A stretch of DNA of 64,000 bases from Thuidium tamariscinum (taxonomy: Eukaryota; Streptophyta; Bryopsida; Hypnales; Thuidiaceae), in the NCBI GenBank assembly GCA_947034885.2, contig OX344751.2, forward strand, positions 3,906,001 through 3,970,000. Reading direction: 5' to 3'. Below, one piece after another: positions 47,064 through 59,242 of this stretch. Made by a program: the position numbers and the translations under genes. A model generated the notes under the pieces. The model was not told the DNA's origin. It saw nothing but the letters and a program-made list of their open reading frames with translations, and searched no databases. Positions within the stretch are counted from its first letter, which is position 1. Each line of letters starts with the position of its first letter.

Positions 47064-47844
47064 TCAACGGAAAGAATTCCATTCTCTAGTGAGTTGAAAA
47101 AATAAAGTATGGATTATTACAACACACAGTTGAGAACAGTAAGGAGCAAACACACAACGCCGACTCCACATACAACTGCAAACCCTACGCATCGAGAACG
47201 TCCGACATAGCCGCAAATCCGTCGCAATAAAGTAAGTTCGAGTGCTAATGAGCGCAACCTTCAAATCCCAGTCAGAAACGTACGATCTCTGGATACCGAA
47301 CACGCTCATACCGACAGAAAGGTCGATAAAAACCCTGGTCCAGTACAAACCCTCCCGCACAGAACGAAGCTCAAACCTGGCATATGATTGGAACCCCAAC
47401 AGGACAAAAATTGTAAGCATCAAGCAAAGCACGAGGAACTCACAGCATGGTGAAGTGGCGAAGAACTGAACGCCCGAGGGTGGCGAAACAGGGCGAAGGA
47501 CATCTTGCACACAGCTACAAGTCCCACCCACAGAGTCCCGCACAGAAGCTCCACGCATAAAAAGATTCCGACACCGTGCGTTGGGTTCGGCTCCAAACGG
47601 CTGCCACCCTCCCCAAGCTCGGATTCCAGAAGCCTCGACAGCCCTTCTGAGGACAACAATCTCTCCCGTGCCGTGCAAACGAAGGCGAAGACGACCCACC
47701 GACAGAAAATCGAGACTGCCAGAAACTCTTCTGTCAAGCCCGGCCCCAAGCGAGGGCGAGCAGCCGAGCTCTTCTGCCGGCCTGCCTCAAAACACCACTT
47801 GGGCTGGCGTTGTGTCCTCGTCCTTCCTCCAACAGCCCAGCTTG
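47064..47844 (-). other. GC-richer low-copy segment with long minus-strand frames
   Basis: Two overlapping minus-strand frames (47064-47699, 211 codons; 47420-47749, 109 codons) occur in DNA much GC-richer than its surroundings. No domain is recognisable. One frame contains a hydrophobic stretch (about FLVLCLMLTIFVLLGF). It could be a 5' exon or promoter of a minus-strand gene, or a lineage-specific gene; evidence for translation is lacking. Confidence 0.3.
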
Positions 47845-48258
47845 TAAGGTAGAGGGCTCGAAAACAGTTCGGGCATTAAGAACCGCCCCTATAACTGGTT
47901 GTAGAATGGACATGATGCAGTTTTTAAATTGACCTCACGAGTCATTGAATGAAGTGAAGGAAAAAGCATTCTTTATCGCAAGAGCCAATCATTGTCTTTG
48001 CTTTCCCCATTTTTCTTTAGAATTGCAAGTGAACAGTATATGAAGGACCTAGGAACACAAATAGGGACCTAGGACACATCTCCTTTGAAAATTCATAAGT
48101 AATTCAATAATGTTTCAAAAAATATAAAACCACTTGGGCTAGATTTTCCATCAATTTTTCTTGGTCTGAAAAATGAGCTAAAAATGTTCCCATCTAAAGA
48201 AATACTGTAAAAATGCGAACCAGCCCTTAGATGAGCGGTTTCTGAGCCTTCTACCTTA
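47845..48258 (+). mobile_element. TA-flanked MITE, distant family C relative
   Basis: Starts TAAGGTAGAGGGCTCG and ends GAGCCTTCTACCTTA. A middle block (AAAATATAAAACCACTTGGG then CTAGAT) corresponds to the ACTTGGGTTAGATG block of family C. 414 bp, non-coding. It abuts the GC-richer segment at 47064-47844. Confidence 0.75.
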
Positions 48259-48611
48259 ATGCTAGGAAGAAGAGGAAGATGCCGACTGCCAGCGAACTGA
48301 TCGGAGGAAACGTGGAGAGTGGAAACCTTCGCGGGACGCTAACCTCGTCTAGGGCCATAAGTTACGGAGTACGTTTCGGCAACAGTGCACCACAGTGTAC
48401 TCAGTCGGAGGTTTGACCCGGGACTGCAAAACACTGACAGCGCCACGTGAAGGCGGGACCCCACTCACTGCTCTACTTAATGGCCTTGTACAGGAACTTA
48501 CACTCTCTTTAATAGTGTCCAGTGAAGTACATGATCTCATTCTGCGAATGTATTGCAAATTTTGCAATCTGTATGTACAGAGTAACTTCTTGTAGTGGAT
48601 AATTTCTATAC

Positions 48612-48810
48612 AGTGGAAACACCCAAAACCGTCCAAATAAGGAATTCAGCATAGTTGGAGGCCTCTTTTTATAAACATAATATTTTTCTAGTATTAACAA
48701 ATGAAAATCATGAATATTCAAAAAAAAAATTAAAATTTTTGGAATCAGTATGTAATTTCTATAAACTTTCAAAGTATTGGCTCCCTAGACCACTGGAACT
48801 ATCCTATAGG
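48612..48810 (+). repeat. Dispersed repeat, copy 2 (partner at 172-385)
   Basis: Same orientation and order of blocks as 172-385: GGAAACACCCAAAACCG, AAGGAATTCAGCATA, TATTTTTCTAGTATTA, TTGGCTCCCTAGACCA. Confidence 0.75.
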
Positions 48811-48974
48811 TGTACCCTAAACTAAACTTCCTAAACTGAACTCTGCTGAAATCAGCTGTCAGTGAATAAAAACTATACATGTGTCTTACAACTGTACCCT
48901 AAACTAAACTCCCTAAACTGAACTTTGCTGAAATCAGCTGTCAGTGAATAAAAACTATACATGTGTCTTACAAC
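48811..48974. repeat. 82-bp tandem duplication
   Basis: Two adjacent 82-bp units starting TGTACCCTAAACTAAACT at 48811 and 48893, differing at about two positions (TTCC/TCCC, CTCT/CTTT). Confidence 0.92.
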
Positions 48975-49097
48975 TATGTCAGCAAATTAAAATTAAACAT
49001 TTGTTAGACACTTTAATGAACGCTTATGAACAGATTTAGTGATACTCTAAGGTCCAGGAATAGGTCCAGGGACGGAAATGGGTGTTTCTCCCTTATT

Positions 49098-49205
49098 AGT
49101 CATTCAATTCAGCGAGAATGAAAGTGTGGCATGTCGGTTGGTGACAAACGAAGCACACGTTTTTGATGGGCATGGCTTCGCAGAAAGCACCGTTGACGAG
49201 CTTCG
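49098..49205 (+). pseudogene. Stray copy of eIF2A exon 4 (fragment)
   Basis: 108 bp closely match 23816-23922, the first part of eIF2A exon 4, in the same orientation. It encodes VIQFSENESVACRLVTNEAH, with the parent reading VIQFSEDESVACRLVTNEAH. The copy starts just inside the exon (parent splice acceptor missing) and stops after GAGCTTCG, where similarity ends abruptly on both sides. No other eIF2A exon is found nearby, so this is a DNA-level fragment duplication and not a processed copy. Confidence 0.93.
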
Positions 49206-50247
49206 TAATGACTCACATTGTCAAACAACAATTTCAACTAGTGTTTTTAGTGATTTTGAGAAGGACTTCGTAGGTCCACTCCCTTCTCCCTCAAAATATG
49301 AAAAGCGTGAAATAGCGATGCATCTTGTATACTCAGACACTTCGCAAAATTTTGGATAAGATGATACAAGACAAAAGATAAGCTTGGAATTTACGAAGCC
49401 CTATGGGCCTATTGAACACCATATTAACCAAGCACTAAATCTATAAGAAAATGCAAGTCTTGTAATGCATGGCCTATGGCCTGGAAAAACTTTCAATGAT
49501 CATATTCTAGCAACCCACATTCATGAAAATATCCTAGGAGCCCCTCATTTCATATGTTGAACTTCGTTCAAATCAAACTGAAGAAGGCACTTGGGGTTTA
49601 CGTCATTGCACTGGAGCAACAAATTAGCTTTCAAGCAAACTGTGCTTCCAGTGCCTGTCTACCACTTGGTTATGAAGAACCATCTATATCGTCTGGTCGC
49701 TAGTGTTGGAACTTCTCTACAACATTGTGCATCTTTTTCCCTAGAAAAGCCATCCTGCCCCGGCCTGTAAGCTTTGAATGATGATCAAACTCTTTGACAT
49801 CTTCCGGATGGGCAACCTGTGCAGATTCATATAATTTGACAAATCACTCAATGATATTAGAAGAGGTCTATTTTGGATAAAACGAAATAAGAAAACACTC
49901 ACAATAATCAAGGGATTTTCAAATAAGGTAAATTTATTCCTCCATCCCAGAATAAGGTCTGCAGTCTTGTTGAAAATATTTGAAACCAGTTTCATTATGA
50001 AAACCTAAATTCAAAAAGATTAAATATTACACCACCAAAATCCAAAACCAATGAAGAACATTGCATGTGTTCATTGCAACTCAAAAAAAAGGTGTTAAGA
50101 AAAAAGTCTCCATACCACCTACTCAAAACAACCTTAAAGAAATATGAGGTCCAAACAAGAAATTGAATTCGGGACGGAGAGAGTATTTATCACAGTAAGC
50201 TAATGTCGGCACTGTTCTATAGTAAGAATCACAAAGCAAAAATTCAA
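49206..50247. other. Intergenic, downstream of the TEX2-like gene
   Basis: No supported gene. A minus-strand frame at 49741-49995 (84 codons) could in principle be a downstream exon of the TEX2-like gene, but it shows no conserved motif. Confidence 0.45.
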
Positions 50248-53200
50248 TTAAAAATGTCTACAAATTCTCCGCAAGAAATGGGTCTCCAAAAATACCTGGG
50301 TTGCCAGAAACTGCACGTCGCTCTCTGACGCTGAGCCATCTGAATGTGAGGAGTAGTCTTTGGGCCTTGTCTCCATCGCCATCCTTACCGTCTTTAGGTC
50401 CAAGTCTCTTGCAGATTCCCACTCCTCGTCTTTGAGGGACTCGTCGGCTTTTAACAAAGGCCTCAAAAACTCAGACTTACTTTCCTTGCTTAGCAATGGT
50501 GACGCTGCAGAAAGAGCTGTTGAACCAAACGCTTGTACAGGATTCGATACGAAAGCACTCGAACGAACTCGTACGGGATTCGGAACAGATACTTGACCAC
50601 TCAGATGTTCGGTACTGGCAGATCTTGGAGGTTTACGACCTGAAAATCCCAGAGATAATAAATCTGAACTAGATCTTCGATGTTGGAGAGCGTCGTGGTT
50701 GTTGGGCATTTGAGCTGAAGTGCTGGGTTGGGCAAGTGCATATTTCTGGGATTTGAACGGCGGCGGTACACCACTCCTACAAGCTTTAGCCTTGGGAGGC
50801 TTGTTTTGAGCATTCCGGGTGTTTGACGAACGAGGAACAGGTCTGACACTCTCATCGCTTGAGCTCGAGTGTGCCTCATCATTTTTTCGGAAGGTTTCGC
50901 GCTCACCTGAGTCAAAGAAGGGAAATGGAAATGTGCTGTGAGGGAGCCAATTTTCTTTGTCTGCCATCATCCAATTGAGGAAGAAATCCTCACAGTAAGG
51001 CAGGACCACAGACTCTCGAATTTGTATCTGCAGCAAAAGACAGTCAAACAATTAATCCTGTAGTCCCTAAATAGCGAAAGTGGCCGCTTCCATGATCCAC
51101 AGGAGTTGAAATAAATCATTTGGCAGGTCATAAATGTACTAATGAAAAGGAGACATCATACCCTGCATTTCTTAACATGTTTTCCAAAACTTGCTATGAT
51201 TGACTATTAGCTCCAAAGAGGAAAACAGTTTCGCAGATACACCTGCTGCTATAGACCACTGCGGACTTCTCATTCAAGACCCGAATGCCCATTACCAATA
51301 AGTTCAGGAAACACAAGCTGATTGAACATAAATGAGAGCAGAAATGAGGTCAACAGCACAGCATGTTTCAGAAAAAAGCCTGTCGCAGCATTTCATGGCA
51401 ACCAATCCTACAAATCTGAGGGGGAGTTACAACAGAGACCAAGGGGTTCAGAAATGGCCATGCTGTTAATTAGCTTGTACCTTGATTTGATTAGCAATCA
51501 ATCGTGCCAAGGCCCCACTGCTAATTCGATGCACGCCAATACATGGCTCTGGCTCGAAGTGAATGTCCGGCATTGTTTTAAACGCAAACCAGACGCGGTC
51601 AGATGGTGGAGCTTTCAACCTCAAAACAGCAGTTCCCCTTAACGACACCAACCTGATCTTTAAAGCAATTGGCACCTGTTCATTTGCACCCGGTAAATTT
51701 AGAGAGATAGTCACACACAAAAAAGTTCACAACGAGCTCCTTTCTATCTTTCAATTTCGAAATATCTGGCCAAGTTTCTAGTCACTCCCAGTGCCGCATT
51801 AGGGTTATCGTATACGTAATGGTGTGTCACTCCTCATTTGAGTCCCACTTGAACACAAGAAACTAAGTTATCCTAGAAGTGTTTTAACTTTAGAAAAACA
51901 AGAAGGAAAAAAAAAATAACCCGAAAGAAAACAACGATTTTAAAGCCAAACTTGGGTGCTAAAGAGCACTTCGCCGTAAATTTCATCTCAAAGTTGCAAA
52001 GGTGAGATCGGAATTCTAATTTGAGGAAGAAGACAACTCAATCAGAAAAGTCTGGAAGACATATTATCCAGGGTGGCAAGAAACTGAATTGGAGCAATGC
52101 CCTAAGGAGTGCTACTATTGAGCTTCGTGTTACAGAGGATAATTGTCTCCGGGGGCAATGCTGCAATTCAGCTTCACAAGGGGGCATTACGAATGCTAAT
52201 AGATTGCATGCAATTACAAGTTGTTGTCATCTCGAAAAAACTCAGAATTTCAATACAGTCTAAGAAAGGAATTGGTGTGTGTTCTGAAGAGGGGGCCAAA
52301 AGAGAGGTAACACAAAGTCAAGTACAGGATAAACATAATAGAATGAAAATTAGCTATAAGCAAACTCAAGTACCTGAGAGACTTGATCCTTAACGCGAGA
52401 CAACATAGACTTCACTGATGGCATCCCCCACCTTCCTTTTTTATTCGAAAGATCAGCTTGCCTCTCCTCCTGCACAGCAGCCGAAGAACTTGCGGCACTA
52501 TCGAAGTCCTTTTGTATGCCTTTCAGAAGACCTGCGGCAGCATCCCCTTCTGACCCCGATTCAGCCAATTGAGCGGCTACTTCACCCTCCGTAGACTGCT
52601 CTCGCAAATCTAAACGCGTCTCACATGTAAGATGACCTCCACCAAGCCACTCTAGGTCCACCTCCATAGCTAAGGCTCCCTCAGCGTCTGAAGGTAGAAT
52701 GCGCATGGCCGTCGCGAAGGGGGGATGTCTTCCCAGATCAAGCTCTTTGATGCTGATTGACTTCACATAGCTCGGTTTTCTTATCTTCATTATCAATCTC
52801 TGCTTCTCAACCAGATCTCAAAGTGAGAAAAATCATGCTAGGCACTTCAATTATCAGGTGACAAACAGTATTAGGCCTCGCACACACCAACCAAGTACTC
52901 CTGACAGGAAAGTTAATAAATGCGCACACAGCCCAAGCAGTTCCGGTTAGCAAAGTGGTGCCAACCCCCACTAACTTGCCATGGTTCTTCATTGATTCTG
53001 GCAGTAGAAAAGTTTGGACCCACCTCAAATCGTGAGAACATGCTTCGCATGATTTGATAAATGAAATCGGTGTCAACATTTCAAACAAATCTGTGGACAC
53101 TTAATTCCGGACAAAGGGAGTAGCTGTTACGGAACCAAGAAGATCGAATGCAGCCTCAGTATTCAGCAGCTCAGAATCCATGTAAAAAAATATGCATTTC

Positions 53201-55421
53201 ACCAAGACAAACCTGGAAAAACCGATCCATACTGGCAAGTCGTCGCTCACTTTGATTGAAGTCATAGTAGAGCCTCGCAACTATCATGTTCACACAAAGT
53301 ACTCCTTGTTCAATCTCCTTGCCCTCTTTCGGCTTGCGAGCTTTCTGCTGAGCTGCAGGCACGTGATCACCAGACTCTCTATCGATCCTTGCAGAAGAGG
53401 TGTCATTTGCTTCACCATTTTCCAGTTTTTCGAAGCTTGAATCACGATCAAAATTGGGATCCACGACCGGAGTAACACTTTCTGCACCTGACACGCTAGA
53501 GTCGTCGTCATAGAATGCATTCTCTTTGTTTCTCCAGGCTTTGCCATCAGAAAGTCGAGGTTGTTTCCTTCGCTGAACTTCATCCACGGCATGAGCAAAT
53601 CTGGCCTCCTTCTGGTCCTTCCCCATCGAAGCCTTTCGAGCCAACTTTCTCCACATGATCCGTTTCTTAGAAGGACCTTCAGCATTCTCCTCTTTTTGTA
53701 TGACTTCCATGGGTCTGTCTTCTTCATCTACGGCATAGAATTTCGTCAGATAGGGCATATTCTCTTCAGCTGCACTAGCATACTCTCTGTACCCTCTTTT
53801 CGTCCCACACGTCCATTTGCTTAAAGAGCTGCTCGCTGCAGCCATTGCTCGAAATGCCTGACACCATGCTTCCTTCGCGTATCCAGACTGCGCGTAGAAT
53901 AGAAAAGTTTTACTGCCGCGATATAAAGGACGATCTGGATGGTGTAGCTTGATAGGATACTTCTTTCCCCTGCAACAGAGAGATGCACCCAGTCAGCACC
54001 TTAGCTTCACAAACACGGTGAGCAAAAAAATGCAACCAGTCCTGCAAAGAGACTTCCAATTGCACGAGCAAGTGTAACCAAAACTGGAGTTTGTTTTCTA
54101 TTTAAACCTTTAAGGCCCCGAAGGAAACCTATAGGGTTTGAAATAAATAAATCACAAAGCTTCAAGGTAACAAAATGTACCAACAGAAGAAGAAATATGC
54201 TCTATAATTTAACAAATAGTAATATGTATGAAAGTTATTATAATCAACTTCTAAAATGGACATTATATTTCCAGCGTGTGCACCTAGGGTCTAACGCCAG
54301 AAAGGAATGCAAGTCGAATATGGTAGGAAGATAATATACCATTTTCTGGCCTCGCCTGGGCTGCTTGACACACTTTTGACTTCACAGCCTTCAAGCGAGA
54401 CTTTTTCGACGGTGCCATCCGGAGCTCTCAGCACCAAAGCCTTGTCTTTCAAAACGGCATGCCTGCGTACAGGAGCAATCTCCAATACATCTCTTTCCTT
54501 TTGGCCACAATCTTTCTCCTTCTTCTTGTCTTTTCGAATTCGTTTCACAATCACCTTACTCAAGTCCATTTTCTCAGGAACCGGGGCAACCCATGCATCT
54601 CCCTGAACATAGTCAGTTTTACTTTTCAAATTAAGCAAAGCACAAGGGTCGCATGAAACCAACCATCATAGTGACATTGCATAGAGAAGACATGCCATTG
54701 ACCGTAAGCTTCCCCTTCTTGTGGACACTATTCAAACAATCATCAATTGCAGAATTGCAAGAAACTTTCTATGGGGATCCACTATTACTATCCAAGCAAT
54801 TGCGAATAACTATGTCTGGTGGATGTGCAGTAAGCGGCAGCATTTGGTTCTGAATGAAATTGGATATTCACTAAACGACTCGTAGATTGCAAAATATACA
54901 TGATTCTTGAACGATTATTCTTGTGCAACAACGATTAATTTTTTGGTTGAAGGAAGCTTCCATCCATTTCCCATTTACTAAGCAATTCCATACAGAGAGT
55001 ACTTGAAACCCCTAATCGGCAATAGGACTTACCAATGCTCACGCAAATCTAGGAAGGACTACTAACCTGAAGGCTGATCGAAACTCGCCAAACCCCAATA
55101 CATACAGATAGTAATACAAAACCCTAATCGGAAAAATAGGTTATACTAATCCTCACTTTGCCCTTCCACATTTATGCAACGAAGACTAACCTGAAGGCGA
55201 ATCGAGAAGTCTTTCCTTTGTTGAATCTTCAAATCCGACTCGACGGGGATCGCACTTGCACTGGAGGTCGTGTTCAGCAACAATCGCTTGAGTAAATACA
55301 GACCAAGCAAAACCTCCACGACAGCTAGAACAACAACTCCAGCTAGAACTCCAGCCACGAAGAACTTCAGGCTAGTGAATGCCCCGCAGCCATCCGACGT
55401 AATGAAGTTCGAAGACTCCAT
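50248..55421 (-). CDS. TEX2-like SMP-LTD lipid-transfer protein (DUF2404), 6 exons
   Basis: Minus-strand exons: 55191-55421, 54340-54602, 53213-53969, 52374-52799, 51481-51675, 50248-51027; GT-AG junctions in consistent phase, about 883 residues. Exon 1 gives an N-terminal membrane segment (about residues 17-45, FFVAGVLAGVVVLAVVEVLL) ending LLKRL. Exons 2-3 encode a PH-like domain (VLRAPDGTVEKVSLEGCEV; YPIKLHHPDRPLYRGSKTF; EAWCQAFRAM). A low-complexity linker follows. The SMP domain starts at the end of exon 3 (VNMIVARLYYDF) and runs through RLIMKIRKPSYVKSISIKEL, then ATAMRILPSD, EVDLEWLGGGHLTCETRLDL, SDRVWFAFKTMPDIHFEPEP, to the start of exon 6 (VVLPYCEDFFLNWM). SMP proteins form lipid-binding tubes at ER contact sites. 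The serine-rich last exon ends at TAA 50248, but a CAG/GTATTT donor at about 50296 could splice to a further exon, so the C-terminus is uncertain. The start is the Met directly before the membrane segment. Confidence 0.9.
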
Positions 55422-56640
55422 CCTCGCGCATTCAGCAATCTGAGCAGGCTTTACCAACACTAGAATCGAGAGAGGCCGTGTCGATGATAAGCCACATAGT
55501 AAAACCCTAGAATAAGTCGCCCACGATTGCTGCAATTCCTTTGACAATTCTACTGAGTACCCCCTTCTTTCTCAAACTACCGTAAACCCCCATATGCCAA
55601 AACCTGCAATTCCTTCGACACTTCGAATACCACCTCCCTGACTAAAAGAATTCGAGAGAAATGCTTTGAATCCAACTAACTAGTCGCATCGTTTGTTGTT
55701 ACTCGATCGTCACCTACTGTAGTCAATCAATCTCTGGTCGGCAATACAAACTAGAATGAAATTGCGTGTCTCGTCCAGTGCACAAGGAATCCGAATCCCC
55801 AATTCCGAAACACCATCTTCTACACGAAAGCTAACCCAGAACAGAACAGATTCCGAAATTCAGGACCACATTGACAGATCACTCGAAACCCCAAGAACGA
55901 ATCGGTACTGTGCTGCTTGATGATGATAAACTTGAAAGGTAATTAAAGAAGGGATGTAAAAAGTTGGCACCAATTTTGCTGCTTCTCACACAAGTCTTTT
56001 AAAGGAGCCATCATTCTGACTTCATTCTGACTTGATACAAATTGAAATAGCGACAGTCCAGGGCAGAGCTCCTGCCATGGACACGACTCAGTCAAGCAAC
56101 AGCACCACGAAACGGACATAGAATGCAGCAAATGAGGTACTCACAGAGTCGCAAGAAGCTCGGGAAACTACAGTACTGGTTTAAAGTAGAAAAAGCAGAT
56201 TTCGAAGCCAGAAAGTGAGAATTCCAATGGGCGTGAGTAGTGAGTGGCGAAGTTTGCGAGAAGGCAGGCGGTCATCGCCAGAAATTCGTCACAAGGTGGC
56301 AACCCGAGAGGTCGTCCGCAGCAAGCTGCGGCGGATGGCCTCCCCTGCTTGCTTCCGTCCCAAGCGGGAGGAGAAAAGTCTGGCCACGTAGGATTGTGAG
56401 AGGGAGTTGTGGCTACCGGGAGGTTGACACGTGTCAGTTGCCAAATTTGAACGGCATTGTGCGTTTCCCCGTGCCTGGGGAAGGTCGGATCGTCGGTCAG
56501 GACACGTGTCTATGTAGGAACCCACTGGAGGTCGTTCCTGGACCATTGGGAGTTTGGCCTTTGAAGGTGCTGCACCGGCCCAAACTTTCCTACAAATCAG
56601 CTCGTTACGTTTCCACAGTCAAAATAAAAGTATAAGGAGC
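55422..56640 (-). promoter_or_regulatory. 5' region of the TEX2-like gene
   Basis: GC-richer low-copy DNA upstream of the minus-strand start codon. A good donor consensus on the minus strand (CT/GTGAGTACC near 56144) suggests a spliced 5'UTR, but no matching acceptor can be fixed. The frames around 56240-56635 show no recognisable domain. The LINE begins close to the right border. Confidence 0.4.
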
Positions 56641-56833
56641 AAGGCGGCGCAGCCGCACTTCAGATCCGAGCTACATCCTCTCTCAGAATACTCCATCACG
56701 CTTCTTCCTAGTTTGTAGAATCATCTAAGATTTGCGTTCATGCGATTTGCATGCGATTGATATCCAAAACGTGTAGTTTTGCTTATCCAGTCTTAGTTTT
56801 TCAAACCCTAACCTAAACCTACTTAGTTCAGTG

Positions 56834-58309
56834 ATGGCTGGCAACTCGTACGCTGATGCCCTCCGGTTGAAGCCACCATCGTCTACAATACCTTCACATG
56901 GAGCTCTCCACAAGCAAGCAAGTAGATGGAACAGAGTCACGGCCAGAGATCTCACCCAGCCTGCACTGTCAGGCAAAGGGGGGGCACCCGAGACAAACCT
57001 TAACTTCCCGCTTCCTAAAGGTACCTCACGTAACTCGAACGGACTCATTATCAGAGACTATGTCACTGTGTCCGTTGACGCACTTGACATGATGGAACTG
57101 CGGAAAGAGGTGGCCTACTTCAAACAACACGTAGTCATCGCAAGATTTGCAGTTGGCCTGGCCCCCACGATACGTCATGAATCATGGATTTTTGAATTAG
57201 AGAATAGAATCAATGCTCGAATAGTGCTTTACAGAGATGCGGGGGAAGGCTTTTATTTTATTAAACTAGAATCCTTTGAATGTGTCAAACGAGTGCTATT
57301 GTTGACACCCTACTGGCTCAAAGCTGGTATAGTGCTCTTCCAACGCTGGGTTCCTGCCTTTAATCCCAGCCAACCTAAAGGTCTCATAATACCGTGTTGG
57401 ATCACTCTCAAGAATCTCCCTCTTGAGTTTATACAATATGAAATAAAGAAAATAGCAGGAGCTGTGGGAACGGTGCTTGAAGAGGACTGTAGCAGGCGCA
57501 TCAACGGAGATCCAAGATTCTGTGTTGCCATAGACCCAACTCTAGGTTATACTTCGAAGCTCTCTGTTGCTAACGTGACAGGTCAGTTATCTGAAATTAC
57601 GATGGAATATGAGGTGTTCGACACTTCCTGCCGGCGATGCTCAAGTACGCATCACGACGAGGAAGACTGCCCTCAGCGAGGCATACTCAAGCTACCAACT
57701 CACCCGCCAAGGCACGGATTGGGGGACCCAGTTTGGATTCATCGTCTTGACACCAAGGTGTCCCAACATCAGAGATGGTTCCCACATCGCGACCCCGCAA
57801 ATAGATTCCGAACTCCATCGCCGCACCAATCGTCACCCGGAGAGGATGGCTTCACTTTGGTAGAGCGCAAGTCACAAAAAAAACGCGAAAAGACTCCACG
57901 ACCGAGGAAGAGACAACCCACTCCCCCGAGATCTAGTCACACCTTGGAGTTCGCAAGCCCCTCAGATATGGAGATTGAGACCCCGAATGTTGCGACGGGA
58001 GAACCTAGCAACCCACAGCCAACAAATCTGAGTCACGAGGAGGTAATCAGCCCTAACCTGCCTACCTTCCCCCAACAAATCTCTCAGGCTACGGCCACCT
58101 TAGATCCCCCTTCTCAGTCTATCATGAAGACTATGGAACATAGCGGTGATCCTCCCCTTCCCCTAGCTCCTCCTTTACGCCCCTCAGACAACCCTGTTCA
58201 CATCTCAGACGTTATGGACCCTGCTCATCCTGAAATCAACGTCTATATGGAACTAGAAGCCGAGATTGAACATTACATGGCCCATCTAGCAGAAGAACAA
58301 GTAGAGTAG
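56834..58309 (+). CDS. LINE ORF1: DUF4283 and CCHC zinc-knuckle RNA-binding protein
   Basis: 491 residues from ATG 56834. The DUF4283 domain spans about residues 95-235 (GEGFYFIKLESFECVKRVLL; IPCWITLKNLPLEF). A CX2CX4HX4C knuckle follows with Cys266, Cys269, His274, Cys279 (CRRCSSTHHDEEDC). The rest is Pro/Ser-rich with a basic patch (KKREKTPRPRKRQPTPPR). ORF1 proteins of plant L1 elements bind their own RNA. After the stop at 58309 the same frame stays open for about 100 further codons (DSQILDPTIVRVSSSPPSP), so that stop may be premature. Confidence 0.85.
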   Translation: MAGNSYADALRLKPPSSTIPSHGALHKQASRWNRVTARDLTQPALSGKGGAPETNLNFPLPKGTSRNSNGLIIRDYVTVSVDALDMMELRKEVAYFKQHVVIARFAVGLAPTIRHESWIFELENRINARIVLYRDAGEGFYFIKLESFECVKRVLLLTPYWLKAGIVLFQRWVPAFNPSQPKGLIIPCWITLKNLPLEFIQYEIKKIAGAVGTVLEEDCSRRINGDPRFCVAIDPTLGYTSKLSVANVTGQLSEITMEYEVFDTSCRRCSSTHHDEEDCPQRGILKLPTHPPRHGLGDPVWIHRLDTKVSQHQRWFPHRDPANRFRTPSPHQSSPGEDGFTLVERKSQKKREKTPRPRKRQPTPPRSSHTLEFASPSDMEIETPNVATGEPSNPQPTNLSHEEVISPNLPTFPQQISQATATLDPPSQSIMKTMEHSGDPPLPLAPPLRPSDNPVHISDVMDPAHPEINVYMELEAEIEHYMAHLAEEQVE

Positions 58310-58931
58310 GATTCTCAAATCCTTGACCCAACCATCGTTAGGGTATCTTCCTCTCCCCCGTCACCCATACCTTGCTCGGGTGTTGGAATTCAAGCTATCC
58401 CTCTCCATCCACCAGCCTCAGAAGCGCATACTCAAGTCGATTCCAATGTAGACAGGATTCAGACAGATACTCCCTTCCCCAGCCATATTCAATTGGAACC
58501 GGCCCATATCACATTGAAACTACTAGGTATTCATGAATCAAGCAGCTCCGGCCCAATTCAAGCAAAAACAGGTTCTCCTTCACCGACGACTTCGAGGATG
58601 ACATCGAAGATTTAGAGACAGATGTTCTTCATGACGATGTCCCCGATCCAACAACATTAGATGAAGACGCATTTGAGGACGCCCAGAGCCTTCACTTCTC
58701 TCCCATTCGACCGGATTCACACAATCATTCAGCAAAACCATCAAATTCTCTTCAGCCCCGTGCCATCCAGTTCAGCAAGGACCAAGCGAGCGATGACAGA
58801 AGAACTTCCACAAATCCTCAGGGTCTCAAGTCTTCTTCCCACCGGCCCAGCACAAAAGACCGAGACAATGCGAGAGCATACAACGCAATTCGTCGTCTCA
58901 TAGCGGAGAGGGTTCGGACCAGCCAAGTTCA

Positions 58932-59242
58932 TAAGAGGATTTTTAGCTACTCTGGAAGACTATAAGTTATCAGGCCATGGGAACTCTCTGAACGCTGCCA
59001 CTGAGGTGATCTGATGTGGCCAAGAGGCTGTCACATCAGATAATCATATTTAATTAATATTTTAATATTATTTTTTGAAAAAAAATTTATTTTTTTATTA
59101 TTTTTATTATTTTTTAATAATTTTTTAATATTATTATTAAAAAAAAATTTAAATTATTTTTTTATTATTTTTTTATCTGACGCGTTCACAGACAGGGGAA
59201 CAGGGCTGAAACGGTCTCCTGAAGCCCTGAAAAATCCTCTTA
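58932..59242 (+). mobile_element. MITE family F, copy 2 (in LINE)
   Basis: Bounded by CATAAGAGGATTTTTAGCTA and AAAAATCCTCTTATG, with TCTGATGTGGCCAAGAGGCT and an A/T-only core inside. It lies between LINE ORF1 and ORF2, in the opposite orientation to copy 3. Confidence 0.92.

Noticed and set aside
49250-49358. Frame with DFVGPLPSPSKY, faintly like a Ty3-type integrase motif
   Set aside because: A five- to six-residue resemblance only, with no other retroelement domain or LTR nearby.
52807-53100. 97-codon minus-strand frame considered as an extra TEX2-like exon
   Set aside because: Exon 3 joins exon 4 directly in phase and the SMP domain is continuous across that junction; the frame lies in the intron.
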